Below the pieces are notes generated by a model. It did not search any database. It saw only the letters and a list, made by a program, of their open reading frames with translations, and had not been told where the DNA came from. This document shows, piece by piece, positions 1-8,564 of a DNA stretch of 38,226 bases. Both the position numbers and the translations under genes were made by a program. The first letter of the stretch is position 1. Each line of letters starts with the position of its first letter. This DNA is from Nitrosomonas sp. (GTDB taxonomy: Bacteria > Pseudomonadota > Gammaproteobacteria > Burkholderiales > Nitrosomonadaceae), in contig JAJFJG010000110.1 of the NCBI GenBank assembly GCA_021774265.1, positions 1 to 38,226 on the forward strand, in the 5' to 3' direction.

Positions 1-384
1 CTTGACAGGCTAGTCGACCTAGGGCACACAAGTCAAGTAGTTTGTCATGAAATTTCCTCATCTTCTGTAAGGATAACTCCTACACCAACAAAATTCCCCC
101 CAAAACACAATACCTTACAATGAACAATGTTTTTTTGAAATTTTTACTAATTTACTCTGCATACTCCGCAGGAGCTTCTTGCCATCAACTCGGCCTCCCA
201 CTTTTAAGTTTGTACACCTCGTCATTTTTCCGTCAGTTTTTTTAATGCCTAACTGCTATTTTTTGTGAGTTAGATCCGTCAGCTAAATAACTTTTACAAC
301 TTTACCGACAGATCAGAACAGCTAAATTATTAATTTACAAATCGGTTTCAAGAAAGCTATGAACTAAATTTTAAAACCAACCAT
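1..384. other. intergenic stretch, no recognisable gene
   Basis: I see no intact gene here on either strand. The stretch is AT-rich. It contains two short direct repeats: CCGTCAG at about 230-236 and 276-282, and CAGCTAAAT at about 280-288 and 319-327. The second pair lies in loosely similar surroundings, which suggests an old local duplication. One minus-strand reading of the 130-230 region gives short peptide-like stretches broken by stops, which I could not assign. It lies directly downstream of the broken pilG-like gene and may be decayed coding sequence. Confidence 0.4.
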
Positions 385-779
385 TCATTGCCAGTTAGTT
401 GCATACTTACAGATAGCACCCAGAAATTCCTTTTGTGTAAAAGGCTTGGTTATATAATCATTAAATCCCGCCATTCGCCCGCGCGCTCTACTCTATCAAA
501 CACCCTGTTTTGCCAGTAAGCAGACTACCGGCACTGTTTGAAAACGAACGCTCTTGTTGATCAACAGGCACGCTTGATTACCGTCCAATCGCGGCATAAT
601 AATGTCCTAGAAAATAATACCCGGATGACTATCTACAATTTTAGACATGGCATCAAATCCATCTGTTGCGAGAATAATTTCAAAGTTTGACTTAGAAAGA
701 TCCCGGCACTACGTCGAATGCTGTTACTATCATCAATCACCATCACCTTAACACCTGCCTGTTCATTTATCTCATTCAC
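385..779 (-). pseudogene. pilG: broken pilG-like twitching-motility response regulator
   Basis: Reading the minus strand from a GTG at 779 gives a response-regulator N-terminus, VKVMVIDDSNSIRRSAG, with the acidic pair typical of receiver domains. The frame is lost near 685. The next frame continues with FEIILATDGFDAMSKIVD and then SHPGIIF, an in-frame TAG (607-609) where the family has a residue before the phosphoacceptor Asp, and DIIMPRLDG. TGA and TAG stops at 493-498 follow, and then RARGRMAGFNDYITKPF, ending at a TGA at 385-387. The order of blocks, the RGRMxGxxxYxTKPF ending and the length (about 130 codons) match PilG, the receiver protein of type IV pilus chemosensory systems. With at least one frameshift and three stops, it cannot make the full protein. 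No other pil genes are visible beside it, so it is probably a lone relic or decayed duplicate. An assignment to PilH or another CheY-like family is less likely but possible. Confidence 0.8.
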
Positions 780-811
780 AAACACTTCTTAGAATGGCCA
801 CCATAAGATTA

Positions 812-2269
812 TTATTTTCTCCAAAACGCCGGGGTAAACACGACTAACAGCGTAAAGAATTCAAGTCGTCCTAAGAGCATAGCAAAGCTACATACCCACG
901 TCTGAAAATCATTTAGCGAAGCGTATGTTGTTCCAGGCCCAATTTCGTTAAGCCCCGGGCCCAGGTTATTAATACACGCAACTGAGGCTGAGAATGCCGT
1001 CACAATATCGAGGCCACTTAACGTCAGAATAAGTGTCATCATTACAATGCTCGTCGTATAAATAAATAAGAAAACCAATACCGCGAAAATTATTTTGTTT
1101 GAAATAACAGCGCCGCCCACTTTTGCTGGGGTTATGGCGTTAGGATGCATGATAGTGGTCATCTCCCGGAACATTTGCTCATACAGAATTCGGGCACGTA
1201 TTAACTTAATGCCTCCACCCGTTGATCCTGATGAAGTACAAAAACCAGATAAAAACAACATCCACAGTGGCGCAAATATGGGCCATAAACCATAATCTGT
1301 ACTGCTATAACCCGTAGTTGTGGCGATAGAAATCACGTTAAAACTCGCATAACGCAATGCCGTTAAGGGGTCAGAATAAACACCAACTAACCACAAATAA
1401 AATGCAATTCCCAGGCAACTTCCAAACAAGATTAAGAAAAACAAACCAACTTCAGGATCATGGCGATACGAATAAAGACTTTTTGAGCGCAATGCTAAAA
1501 AATGCGAAGCGAAATTGATACCGGCAAGTAGCATAAATACGATGGCCACGGACTCAATCAGCGGCGAGTCCCAATAGCCATAGCTTGCATCATGGGATGA
1601 GAAGCCACCCAACCCTAACGTGGTAAAAGCATGCATTACTGAATCAAACCAATTCATTCCAGCCAGCTTATATGCAACCATGCAAGCCAGTGTCAAGCCT
1701 GCGTATACCATCCACAAGCCTTTTGCTGTTTCAGCAATACGCGGAGTTAATTTGGTTTCTTTCATTGGGCCCGGTGTTTCAGCTTTAAACATCTGCCTAC
1801 CACCGACACCAAGCATTGGCAGAATAGCTACGGCCAATACAATTAACCCCATACCACCCAACCAGATCATTTCACCCCGCCATAAATTAATTGACATGGG
1901 CAATGAATCAAGTTCAGTTAAAACAGTACCTCCCGTAGCAGTTAGTCCTGAAGCCGCCTCAAAATAGGCCATACTGAGATTTAATTCGGGAAGGAACAAC
2001 AACAAAGGAAGCATGGCGAAAGTAGGCAATACCGACCATACCAGCACAACTAACAAGAACCCATCACGAATCTGCAACTCACGTTTGTAACGACGAGTCG
2101 CAAGCCATAAAAACAAACCACCACCAATAGTAACCATGATGGACTTTACAAAAACATAACCCGCACCATCATTGGCCCAAAGCGAAAGGGACAAAGGAAC
2201 CAGCATGGTAAACCCAAATACCAGTATCATTTTGCCCAGCACATTTGCAACAGCAAAGAGTCGGTTCAT
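812..2269 (-). CDS. trkH: Trk potassium uptake system membrane subunit TrkH
   Basis: Inner-membrane K+ channel subunit of the Trk uptake system; it works with the cytoplasmic NAD-binding gate TrkA encoded just upstream. The 485 residues match the usual length, and the protein is hydrophobic throughout. The four pore-loop repeats of the family can be picked out: ATGGTVLTEL (near residue 110), TTLGLGGFSSHD (near 217), TTTGYSS (near 315) and NNLGPGLNEIGP (near 437). A charged TGGGIKLIRARIL segment precedes the last repeat. The start is an ATG with no obvious Shine-Dalgarno sequence, 18 bp after the trkA stop, which suggests translation coupled to trkA in one operon. No terminator is evident downstream, where the pilG relic follows. 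Confidence 0.95.
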   Translation of the reverse strand: MNRLFAVANVLGKMILVFGFTMLVPLSLSLWANDGAGYVFVKSIMVTIGGGLFLWLATRRYKRELQIRDGFLLVVLVWSVLPTFAMLPLLLFLPELNLSMAYFEAASGLTATGGTVLTELDSLPMSINLWRGEMIWLGGMGLIVLAVAILPMLGVGGRQMFKAETPGPMKETKLTPRIAETAKGLWMVYAGLTLACMVAYKLAGMNWFDSVMHAFTTLGLGGFSSHDASYGYWDSPLIESVAIVFMLLAGINFASHFLALRSKSLYSYRHDPEVGLFFLILFGSCLGIAFYLWLVGVYSDPLTALRYASFNVISIATTTGYSSTDYGLWPIFAPLWMLFLSGFCTSSGSTGGGIKLIRARILYEQMFREMTTIMHPNAITPAKVGGAVISNKIIFAVLVFLFIYTTSIVMMTLILTLSGLDIVTAFSASVACINNLGPGLNEIGPGTTYASLNDFQTWVCSFAMLLGRLEFFTLLVVFTPAFWRK

Positions 2270-2287
2270 TTTAGAGTGGACACTTGC

Positions 2288-3736
2288 TTATAAAAAACCA
2301 ACATTAACTTGAAATAACTTCTCCACTTTTTGAATCATCTTTCGGTTAATCACAAAAATTATCACGTGATCATCAGACTCAATAACTGTATCATGATGAG
2401 CAATAATCACTCGTGCTTCACTATCTGGTACATTATGATTTTCTTCACCACTAAAATAATTCACATAACCATCATCTTCAGATGCTGACATGTCTCTTAC
2501 AATTGCACCAATTGTTGCGCCTTTAGGTAATCTAATTTCTTCAACTCTTCGTCCAACCACTTTTGAAGACTTCATATCGCCATGCGCGACTAATTCAAGT
2601 GCCTCAGCAGCGCCACGCCGCAAACTATGCACGGCAGCCACATCGCCATGTCTAACATAGGCCAGCAATGAACCAATCGTCACCTGTGCAGGCGATATAG
2701 CGATATCAATCCCACTGCTTTGCATTAAATCAACATAAGCACTGCGGTTAATCAATGCGATCACTTTATGAGCGCCCATACGTTTTGCTAATAATGACGA
2801 CATTATATTATTCTCATCGTCATTAGTAAGCGCACAAAACACATCCATCTCAGCAATATTCTCACTTTCCAATAACGTCTCGTCTGTCGCATCTCCATGC
2901 AACACCAACGTGCTATGTAATTCAGCAGCCAAGCGTTCACTATTTTTCTGGTCATGCTCAATAATTCTAACCTGATAATTTTCCTCCAGAGCTTCGCCAA
3001 GACGTTTACCAATCTTGCCGCCACCAGCAATCATAATGCGTTTAACAGGCTTATCCATTCGGCGTAATTCACTCATTACGGCACGTATATCCTCTGAAGC
3101 CGCGAGAAAGAAAACCTCATCTTCTGCTTCCACCACCGTATCACCTTCTGGAATAATTGGGCGATTCTTACGGAAAATTGCCGCGACACGTGTGTCTATA
3201 TTTGGCACATGCCTATGCAACTCTTGAAGCTGTTGACCAACTAATGGCCCACCATAAAATGCGCGCACGGCAACGAGACTTACTTTACCACCTGCAAAAT
3301 CTAGCACCTGCAAAGCTTCTGGAAACTCCATGAGTTTCTTGATATAGTCTGTCATGATTTGCTCTGGGCAGATCGCGAAATCTACACAAAAATTCTCAGA
3401 GGAAAAGATTTCTGGATGTGCCAGATATTCTGACGATCGAATACGTGCAATTTTTGTTGGCGTGTTAAATATTGCATAAGCTAATTTGCATGCGACTAAA
3501 TTGGTTTCATCATTCGCTGTCACGGCCAAGATCATATCCGCATCTTCTGCGCCAGCTTTCTCCAATACTGATGGGTGTGAGGCGTTTCCAACCACCGTGC
3601 GCAAATCCATACGATCTTGAAGTAATGCTAGTCGGTTAGCATCGACATCCACCATGGTAATGTCATTTGCCTCACTGACCAGACTTTCAGCTGCTGATGA
3701 ACCAATCTGACCCGCGCCGAGAATGATAATCTTCAA
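2288..3736 (-). CDS. trkA: Trk potassium uptake regulatory protein TrkA
   Basis: Peripheral cytoplasmic protein that gates TrkH in response to nucleotide binding. Two halves are visible, each with a Rossmann NAD-binding domain (GAGQIGSS at residues 7-14 and GGGKIGKR near 238-245) and a following TrkA-C domain. The length of 482 is slightly above the usual about 458. The family N-terminus MKIIILGAGQ begins exactly at a TTG codon (3734-3736), so the gene appears to use TTG as its start. A weak GGCGGA lies about 9 bases upstream. trkH follows after 18 bp, giving a trkA-trkH operon. The 60-bp upstream gap holds the 12-bp palindrome ATATCGCGATAT. Confidence 0.96.
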   Translation of the reverse strand: MKIIILGAGQIGSSAAESLVSEANDITMVDVDANRLALLQDRMDLRTVVGNASHPSVLEKAGAEDADMILAVTANDETNLVACKLAYAIFNTPTKIARIRSSEYLAHPEIFSSENFCVDFAICPEQIMTDYIKKLMEFPEALQVLDFAGGKVSLVAVRAFYGGPLVGQQLQELHRHVPNIDTRVAAIFRKNRPIIPEGDTVVEAEDEVFFLAASEDIRAVMSELRRMDKPVKRIMIAGGGKIGKRLGEALEENYQVRIIEHDQKNSERLAAELHSTLVLHGDATDETLLESENIAEMDVFCALTNDDENNIMSSLLAKRMGAHKVIALINRSAYVDLMQSSGIDIAISPAQVTIGSLLAYVRHGDVAAVHSLRRGAAEALELVAHGDMKSSKVVGRRVEEIRLPKGATIGAIVRDMSASEDDGYVNYFSGEENHNVPDSEARVIIAHHDTVIESDDHVIIFVINRKMIQKVEKLFQVNVGFL

Positions 3737-3761
3737 TTAAATCGTCCGCCTTGAGAATATG

Positions 3762-3773
3762 ATATCGCGATAT
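3762..3773. promoter_or_regulatory. 12-bp palindrome upstream of trkA
   Basis: ATATCGCGATAT is a perfect palindrome about 25 bases upstream of the trkA start codon, in the short gap after the phosphatase gene. It could be an operator, but the position is the only support and short AT-rich palindromes arise by chance. Confidence 0.2.
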
Positions 3774-3796
3774 TTCTGGTTATTTGATGATAAAAA

Positions 3797-4579
3797 TTAC
3801 TGATGTTCACGCACCCAGTCTCGCCATTGTGCAAATAAATCAGGGTCTAGTGCGGCAATAACTGAACGCCTCCATGGCTCCCCGGCCCAGTATTCATCTT
3901 GATGAAGACCACACTTATAACCACCAGCTTCTTCTAAGATTAAACAACCTGCCGCATAGTCCCAAGGTTTCTGACCGCCATGTAGGTATAAATCAAAATA
4001 ACCTGCGGCGGTATAACACCACTCCAATGCACATGCGCCATAATTTCGCTGAGAAGCATACGGTGGATTAGCCGCAACTTTCGCGGCCAAATCCCGGTCG
4101 AGTCGTTTTAAATCAACATTGGCTATCGCACTAGAAAACATCGGGGTTGATTTCCTAATCGGCAATAGCTTTCCGTTCAAATAAGCGCCTTTGTCTTTTT
4201 CAGCATAAAACATTTCATCGGTTGCCGGATTATAAACCACACCTAGAACCGTTTTACCATGACGCATGAGTGCCACAGATACTGCAAAATAAGGCAATGC
4301 ATTGAGGAAATTTGATGTGCCATCTATCGGATCAACACTCCATAAACCTTCATCACCCGCGAGCCATTGTTGTTCTTGTTCCTGGCCAGACATCTCCTCG
4401 CCCATAACTGCCGCAGGATAAATCTTATATAACTCTCTCAACAACACAGCTTGTGCTGCAACATCGGCTTCAGTAAAGCAACTGCCATCCGCCTTTATTT
4501 GGCGCGACACTTGGTTATAACGCGGCATAATCTCTTTCCGAGAAACCTCTCTAACAAGTGTTATGACAGCATTCAGCAT
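3797..4579 (-). CDS. inositol monophosphatase family protein
   Basis: Mg2+-dependent phosphatase of the inositol monophosphatase/CysQ/HisN superfamily. The metal-binding motifs are present: GEE (residues about 60-62), DPIDGTSNF (83-91) and WDYAAG (206-211). About 260 residues is the usual length. The longer frame starting at 4597 lacks a ribosome-binding site. The internal ATG at 4579 has GGGAAGGG a few bases upstream and sits two bases after the stop of the preceding thioredoxin-like gene, so I chose it. The true substrate (inositol phosphate, histidinol phosphate, PAP or other) cannot be decided from sequence. It is probably co-transcribed with the upstream gene. Confidence 0.85.
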   Translation of the reverse strand: MLNAVITLVREVSRKEIMPRYNQVSRQIKADGSCFTEADVAAQAVLLRELYKIYPAAVMGEEMSGQEQEQQWLAGDEGLWSVDPIDGTSNFLNALPYFAVSVALMRHGKTVLGVVYNPATDEMFYAEKDKGAYLNGKLLPIRKSTPMFSSAIANVDLKRLDRDLAAKVAANPPYASQRNYGACALEWCYTAAGYFDLYLHGGQKPWDYAAGCLILEEAGGYKCGLHQDEYWAGEPWRRSVIAALDPDLFAQWRDWVREHQ

Positions 4580-4581
4580 AT

Positions 4582-5139
4582 TTACCCTTCCCGCCATTTG
4601 ATCGAACAGCCCATACTTGGAATCTGATTGTCCGGACCTTTACCAGTTTTAGCAACTTGCAACATACCCTCAAATAAGTCACGCCTTACATCTACCGGGG
4701 CGGTTTCTTTACGAGACGCATCTAAGCGGCCTCGATATTGCAACTCTAATTCGCTATTAAAACCAAAGAAATCAGGCGTACATACTGCACCATATTCCTT
4801 AGCAATACCCTGCGTCTCATCCCAAACATAAGGAAATGGGTAATTCAATTCCGTGGCAATTTTAGTCATATTCTCAAAGGAGTCTTCAGGATATTCGGCA
4901 GGATCATTTGACATAATCGCAATCGCATTAACACCATGAGTCGACAATTCATGAACATCTCGGACAATGCGATCCTGAATAGATTTTACATAGGGGCAAT
5001 GATTACAAATAAACATCACCAGCAACCCATTCTCCCCTTTAGCCGATGCCAAGTTATATCGTTTATTATCGACCCCAGGCAGATCAAAATCTACAGCCTT
5101 CCAACCAAAATCACAAACGGGCGTTTCCAAGCTTGCCAT
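4582..5139 (-). CDS. thioredoxin-fold (peroxiredoxin-like) protein
   Basis: A 185-residue cytoplasmic protein of the AhpC/TSA-like thioredoxin family. The N-terminal part has the pattern LLVMFICNHCPYVKSI, giving a CxxC redox pair at Cys45 and Cys48. This CNHCPYV signature is typical of a widespread thioredoxin-family group whose physiological substrate is not well defined. No signal peptide is seen. The ATG has a good GGAG seven bases upstream. It is the first gene of a two-gene unit with the phosphatase and is divergent from rsmE across an AT-rich gap of about 80 bp. Confidence 0.85.
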   Translation of the reverse strand: MASLETPVCDFGWKAVDFDLPGVDNKRYNLASAKGENGLLVMFICNHCPYVKSIQDRIVRDVHELSTHGVNAIAIMSNDPAEYPEDSFENMTKIATELNYPFPYVWDETQGIAKEYGAVCTPDFFGFNSELELQYRGRLDASRKETAPVDVRRDLFEGMLQVAKTGKGPDNQIPSMGCSIKWREG

Positions 5140-5219
5140 GCGCTTTCTCCAGCATAAGAAATTATTAATTAATTATATTATCATGGGCGCATCATTAATT
5201 GCTCATCCCTCACATCAAA

Positions 5220-5966
5220 ATGTTGCCTCGTTTTTATTGTAATGAACAAATTGCCATTAATCAGACACTTGAATTACCCGACAATGTTAGGCATCATGCT
5301 GTACGCGTCTTAAGACTAAAACAAGGTGACACAATCATATTATTCAATGGACAAGGCGGTGAATTTCTATCTGAAATTATTTCTATCAACAAAAATACAT
5401 CGACTATAAAGATTTTTCAGTACAATAACTATGAGTGTGAGTCACCACTCACGATAGAACTTACTCAAGCTATTTGTAATAATGAAAAAATGGACTGGAT
5501 TATTCAAAAAGCGGTTGAAATGGGAGTAAACCGTATACAACCCATCTCAACCACTCGTAGCGTCATAAAATTGTCTGGCGAGCGCGCAGTCAAACGCCTA
5601 CAACATTGGCAACATATAACCATTGCAGCTTGTGAACAATGTGGTAGGAACCGTTTACCCGAAATTCTGCCGGCATTATCTTTGCTACATTGGTTAGATA
5701 AAGTAAAAAAACGCGAGCTATCAACTCACACGAACTTATTGCTTCTACCAACTGCGGAAAAGAAATTGAGTGAATTATCTAAGCAACCTAATAACCCTTC
5801 ATTTACGCTGCTTATTGGACCTGAAGGTGGCTTCACACCCGAAGAAGAACGCGCCGCGCTACATACTCGCTTTGTACCTATCCGCGTCGGAACACGTATA
5901 CTTAGAACCGAGAGTGCTTCTCTAGCTACTATTGCTGCACTACAAACACTTTGGGGCGACTATTAG
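5220..5966 (+). CDS. rsmE: 16S rRNA (uracil-1498-N3)-methyltransferase RsmE
   Basis: Methylates U1498 of 16S rRNA with S-adenosylmethionine. The 248-residue length fits. The N-terminus MLPRFYCNEQI is the family start, so I place the start at ATG 5220 rather than at the upstream in-frame TTG (5199). The SPOUT-type C-terminal knot is clear: LLIGPEGGFTPEEE (about residues 200-213) and LRTESASLATIAALQ near the end, which bind the cofactor. The QKAVEMGVNRIQP stretch in the middle is also typical. No strong Shine-Dalgarno sequence precedes it. argA follows after 21 bp. Confidence 0.95.
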   Translation: MLPRFYCNEQIAINQTLELPDNVRHHAVRVLRLKQGDTIILFNGQGGEFLSEIISINKNTSTIKIFQYNNYECESPLTIELTQAICNNEKMDWIIQKAVEMGVNRIQPISTTRSVIKLSGERAVKRLQHWQHITIAACEQCGRNRLPEILPALSLLHWLDKVKKRELSTHTNLLLLPTAEKKLSELSKQPNNPSFTLLIGPEGGFTPEEERAALHTRFVPIRVGTRILRTESASLATIAALQTLWGDY

Positions 5967-5987
5967 CTTTCCTTTATAATTAAGCAG

Positions 5988-7289
5988 ATGAAACTAAATT
6001 CTGATTTTGTCACCTGGTTCCGTTCAGTTGCGCCTTATGTCAATGCATTTCGAGGCAAAACCTTTGTCATAGCATTAAGTGGTAATGTTTTGGCTGACGG
6101 TAAATTTATTGAGCTAGTGCATGACATTAACTTACTTGCAAGTTTGGGCATACGGCTTGTATTGGCGCATGATGCTCGACCGCAAATTGAATCTCGGCTA
6201 GAAGAATCGAAGTCTCAGCTTGAGCCAGTAGAGAGTTTACACGTCACTGATCCAACAACATTAAATAGCATTAAAGAGTCTGTCGGGCGAATTCATATTG
6301 AAATTGAAGCGCTATTATCCATGGGTTTACCCAATTCACCTATGGCCAATGCTTCTATACGCGTTAGTTGCGGCAATTTTGTCACCGCAAGCCCAATTGG
6401 TGTCGTCGATGGCATCGATTTAATGTATACCGGCAAAGTTCGTAAAATCAACTCGGTCGCCATTAGCTCACACCTAGATGCTGGCGAGGTCATACTTATC
6501 TCACCATTGGGTTACTCACCCACTGGTGAAATTTTTAATCTGACTCTTGAAAATGTCGCAGCAGAAGTTGCCATAGCACTTAACGCTGAGAAATTAATCT
6601 TTTTAATTAATGACAAGTCTGAAGCTTTGCCTCGCGAACTCACCGTTGCGGAAAGTACCGCAATACTCGAGAATAAAACAGCAAGCTACTCAAATGAAAT
6701 TACACGATATCTTCACTCAGCAATAAATGCTTGTCAGCTTGGTGTCGCACGTACTCATCTTATTAATCGTCATATTGACGGCGTCATCCTACAAGAATTA
6801 TTTACGCACGATGGTATCGGCAGTATGATTTCCCAAGAACCATTGCAAACACTCAGAAAAGCACAAATTGAGGACATTGGTAGCATTTTACAACTCATTG
6901 AACCACTTGAAGCCAACGGTACACTTGTTCGACGTCATCGTGAATTACTAGAAATTGAGATTACTAGATTCTGCGTTTCTGAGCACGACGGCATTATCAT
7001 CGGCTGCGCTGCACTCTATCCTTTCCCCCGCGAAAATGCTTGCGAATTAGCTTGTTTGGCGGTAAGCCCAGACTACCGTAATGCTGGTCATGGCAACGCG
7101 CTCCTTAAGCACATTGAGGCAAACACAATAGCGCAAGGTTTAAGAAAACTATTTGTTCTGACAACCAGTGCTACCCATTGGTTTATTGAACACGGCTTTA
7201 ATGAAGTCACAACGGATGACTTACCCCATGCAAAGCAGGAGCTATATAATTATCAACGCCGCTCAAAAGTGTTGATGAAGAAATTATAA
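5988..7289 (+). CDS. argA: amino-acid N-acetyltransferase (N-acetylglutamate synthase)
   Basis: First step of arginine synthesis: acetyl-CoA plus glutamate gives N-acetylglutamate. The 433-residue protein has the two expected parts. One is an amino-acid-kinase-like domain (residues about 20-280; GKTFVIALSG and VLAHDARPQIESRL near the start). The other is a GNAT acetyltransferase domain (about 285-430; LACLAVSPDYRNAGHGNALL is the acetyl-CoA loop). This is the classical two-domain ArgA rather than the bifunctional ArgJ. It is 21 bp downstream of rsmE and 24 bp upstream of yggX, so the three are likely one transcript. Confidence 0.95.
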   Translation: MKLNSDFVTWFRSVAPYVNAFRGKTFVIALSGNVLADGKFIELVHDINLLASLGIRLVLAHDARPQIESRLEESKSQLEPVESLHVTDPTTLNSIKESVGRIHIEIEALLSMGLPNSPMANASIRVSCGNFVTASPIGVVDGIDLMYTGKVRKINSVAISSHLDAGEVILISPLGYSPTGEIFNLTLENVAAEVAIALNAEKLIFLINDKSEALPRELTVAESTAILENKTASYSNEITRYLHSAINACQLGVARTHLINRHIDGVILQELFTHDGIGSMISQEPLQTLRKAQIEDIGSILQLIEPLEANGTLVRRHRELLEIEITRFCVSEHDGIIIGCAALYPFPRENACELACLAVSPDYRNAGHGNALLKHIEANTIAQGLRKLFVLTTSATHWFIEHGFNEVTTDDLPHAKQELYNYQRRSKVLMKKL

Positions 7290-7313
7290 ATTAATTTATC
7301 TGGAGAACTTAGA

Positions 7314-7589
7314 ATGACCCGAATGGTTAAATGCATTAAATTGAGACAAGAAGCGGAGGGGTTAGATTTTCAGACTTACCCTGGTGAATTGGGCAAGCGC
7401 ATTTTTGATAATGTCTCTAAAAAAGCTTGGAGCGAATGGATTAAACTTCAAACTTTATTAGTTAACGAAAACCGTTTGAATTTATCCGATATAAAAGATC
7501 GTCAATATTTAGCCAACCAATTAGAAGCGCATTTTTTTGGCGATGGCGCAGAACAACCCATGGGATATGTCCCACCTGAAAAAGGCTAG
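7314..7589 (+). CDS. yggX: probable Fe(2+)-trafficking protein YggX
   Basis: Small cytoplasmic protein of the YggX family, implicated in iron handling and protection of Fe-S clusters from oxidation. The 91 residues match the family length. Conserved features seen are the single early Cys7, [37 protein letters not shown] and the C-terminal GYVPPEKG. The ATG at 7314 is preceded by TGGAG at normal spacing. It is last of the rsmE-argA-yggX run. No U-rich terminator follows directly; the folded element at 7737-7830 lies about 150 bp downstream. Confidence 0.95.
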   Translation: MTRMVKCIKLRQEAEGLDFQTYPGELGKRIFDNVSKKAWSEWIKLQTLLVNENRLNLSDIKDRQYLANQLEAHFFGDGAEQPMGYVPPEKG

Positions 7590-7625
7590 ATTAGTATTCC
7601 TCCAACCTGGAATTTTAGGGTACAG

Positions 7626-7838
7626 TTAGCTTTTCGGTGTTACTGGTAAAGCAGACTTACAGACTATAGTTATTCCCTTGTCAAAAGACTTTACACTCCA
7701 TGCGGCGCTGAAAAGATAGTCCGTAGGGTATTGGCATTCACAAGATGCCCCGTCACTGGCATTGTAGCAGTTGCCAAGGGAACAAGCCCACAGTGTGGGC
7801 ACTGCATCTTTTGACGGAATATCTTGTGAACGCTGCAT
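7626..7838 (-). CDS. doubtful small cysteine-containing reading frame
   Basis: A 70-codon frame on the minus strand in the yggX-CYTH gap. Its translation contains WACSLGNCYNASDGASCECQY and GITIVCKSALPV, giving five Cys in a short span. I do not recognise it. It lacks a convincing ribosome-binding site and overlaps the inverted-repeat element at 7737-7830, which by itself would explain much of the sequence. It could be a decayed fragment of a secreted or pilin-like protein, or chance. Confidence 0.15.
   Translation of the reverse strand: MQRSQDIPSKDAVPTLWACSLGNCYNASDGASCECQYPTDYLFSAAWSVKSFDKGITIVCKSALPVTPKS
7737..7830. repeat. branched inverted-repeat element (possible structured RNA or mobile palindrome)
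   Basis: TTCACAAGAT (7737-7746) pairs perfectly with ATCTTGTGAA (7821-7830). After a symmetric 3x3 internal loop (GCC opposite AAT), CCGTCA (7750-7755) pairs perfectly with TGACGG (7812-7817). Inside this 16-bp closing stem are two further hairpins: TGGCA (7757-7761) with TGCCA (7772-7776), and the near-palindrome GCCCACAGTGTGGGC (7786-7800). An alternative inner pairing is GCAGT (7767-7771) with ACTGC (7801-7805). There is no U-tract, so it is not a standard terminator. It could be a dispersed palindromic repeat, a structured RNA or a DNA cruciform. Confidence 0.6.
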
Positions 7839-7880
7839 CCTAAAATATCAAGTTGAAGGAACACTAGTAACATTTACGTT

Positions 7881-8513
7881 ATGCCAACTGAGATGGAATT
7901 AAAACTAAGCTTAACGCCAGACGATTGCACATATCTACTGCAATTACCGTTACTCGAATCGCTGAGCACTTCACATGCAGAAACACATAAACTCTACACC
8001 ATCTACTATGACACGCCACAGCTTGATTTAAAGCACCAACGTATTGCATTACGCCTGCGACGAATTAATGATCACTGGCTTCAATCTATCAAGGGGAAGG
8101 GAAAGGTATCTTCAGGCTTACATCAACAACATGAATGGGAAGCGGAGGTTAATAGTGAAAAACCTGATTATTCAAAAATCACAGATCCTGATTTAATAAA
8201 GCTATTTAGTAATATCAATTTGCGCCAGCGAATGCATCCTATTTTTGTTACAAAATTCACACGTTACATGCGCCTGCTTCAACTGGAAGATGGCAAAAAA
8301 ATTGAATTTTGCCTTGACCAAGGTACTGTCACAGCCAATCACTTCAGCACACCAATTTGTGAAATAGAGCTCGAACTCAAGTCAGGTAATGCAAATACAT
8401 TATTTCAATTTGCCTTAACGCTACAAAGTGTATTGTCATTCCCACTCAAACTTGAAAACACCAACAAATCAGAACGTGGTTATACCCTCTACACCAAGAC
8501 TCTCCAGACATAA
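7881..8513 (+). CDS. CYTH-domain protein (probable inorganic triphosphatase)
   Basis: A 210-residue CYTH/triphosphate-tunnel protein. The diagnostic ExExK motif is EMELK at the N-terminus (Glu4, Glu6, Lys8). Strands with alternating charged residues follow, for example RIALRLRRIN, WLQSIKGKG, and CEIELELKSG near the C-terminus, matching the tunnel lining that binds triphosphate and metal. There is no CHAD domain, so this is a stand-alone CYTH enzyme; bacterial relatives hydrolyse tripolyphosphate, but the substrate here is inferred. The start is ATG 7881 without a clear Shine-Dalgarno sequence. The gene ends at a strong shared terminator. Confidence 0.85.
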   Translation: MPTEMELKLSLTPDDCTYLLQLPLLESLSTSHAETHKLYTIYYDTPQLDLKHQRIALRLRRINDHWLQSIKGKGKVSSGLHQQHEWEAEVNSEKPDYSKITDPDLIKLFSNINLRQRMHPIFVTKFTRYMRLLQLEDGKKIEFCLDQGTVTANHFSTPICEIELELKSGNANTLFQFALTLQSVLSFPLKLENTNKSERGYTLYTKTLQT

Positions 8514-8546
8514 AAAAGGCTGGTCTATCTATCACCAGCCTTTTTT
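8512..8546. terminator. bidirectional Rho-independent terminator
   Basis: AAAAAAGGCTGGT, a 9-base loop, then ACCAGCCTTTTTT. The 7-bp GC-rich stem is flanked by A6 and T6, so it works on both strands. It sits between the convergent CYTH gene and fba. Confidence 0.92.
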
Positions 8547-8564
8547 GCGATTTAACGTGCGTAC

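Noticed and set aside
4580..4597. Longer N-terminus of the phosphatase starting at ATG 4597
   Set aside because: It has no ribosome-binding site and would overlap the preceding gene. The ATG at 4579 has GGGAAGGG correctly placed.
7872..7890. GTTATGC near the CYTH start resembling an integron attC core site
   Set aside because: The third to fifth positions do not fit the GTTRRRY consensus, no integrase or cassette array is present, and the sequence is simply the start codon context of the CYTH gene.
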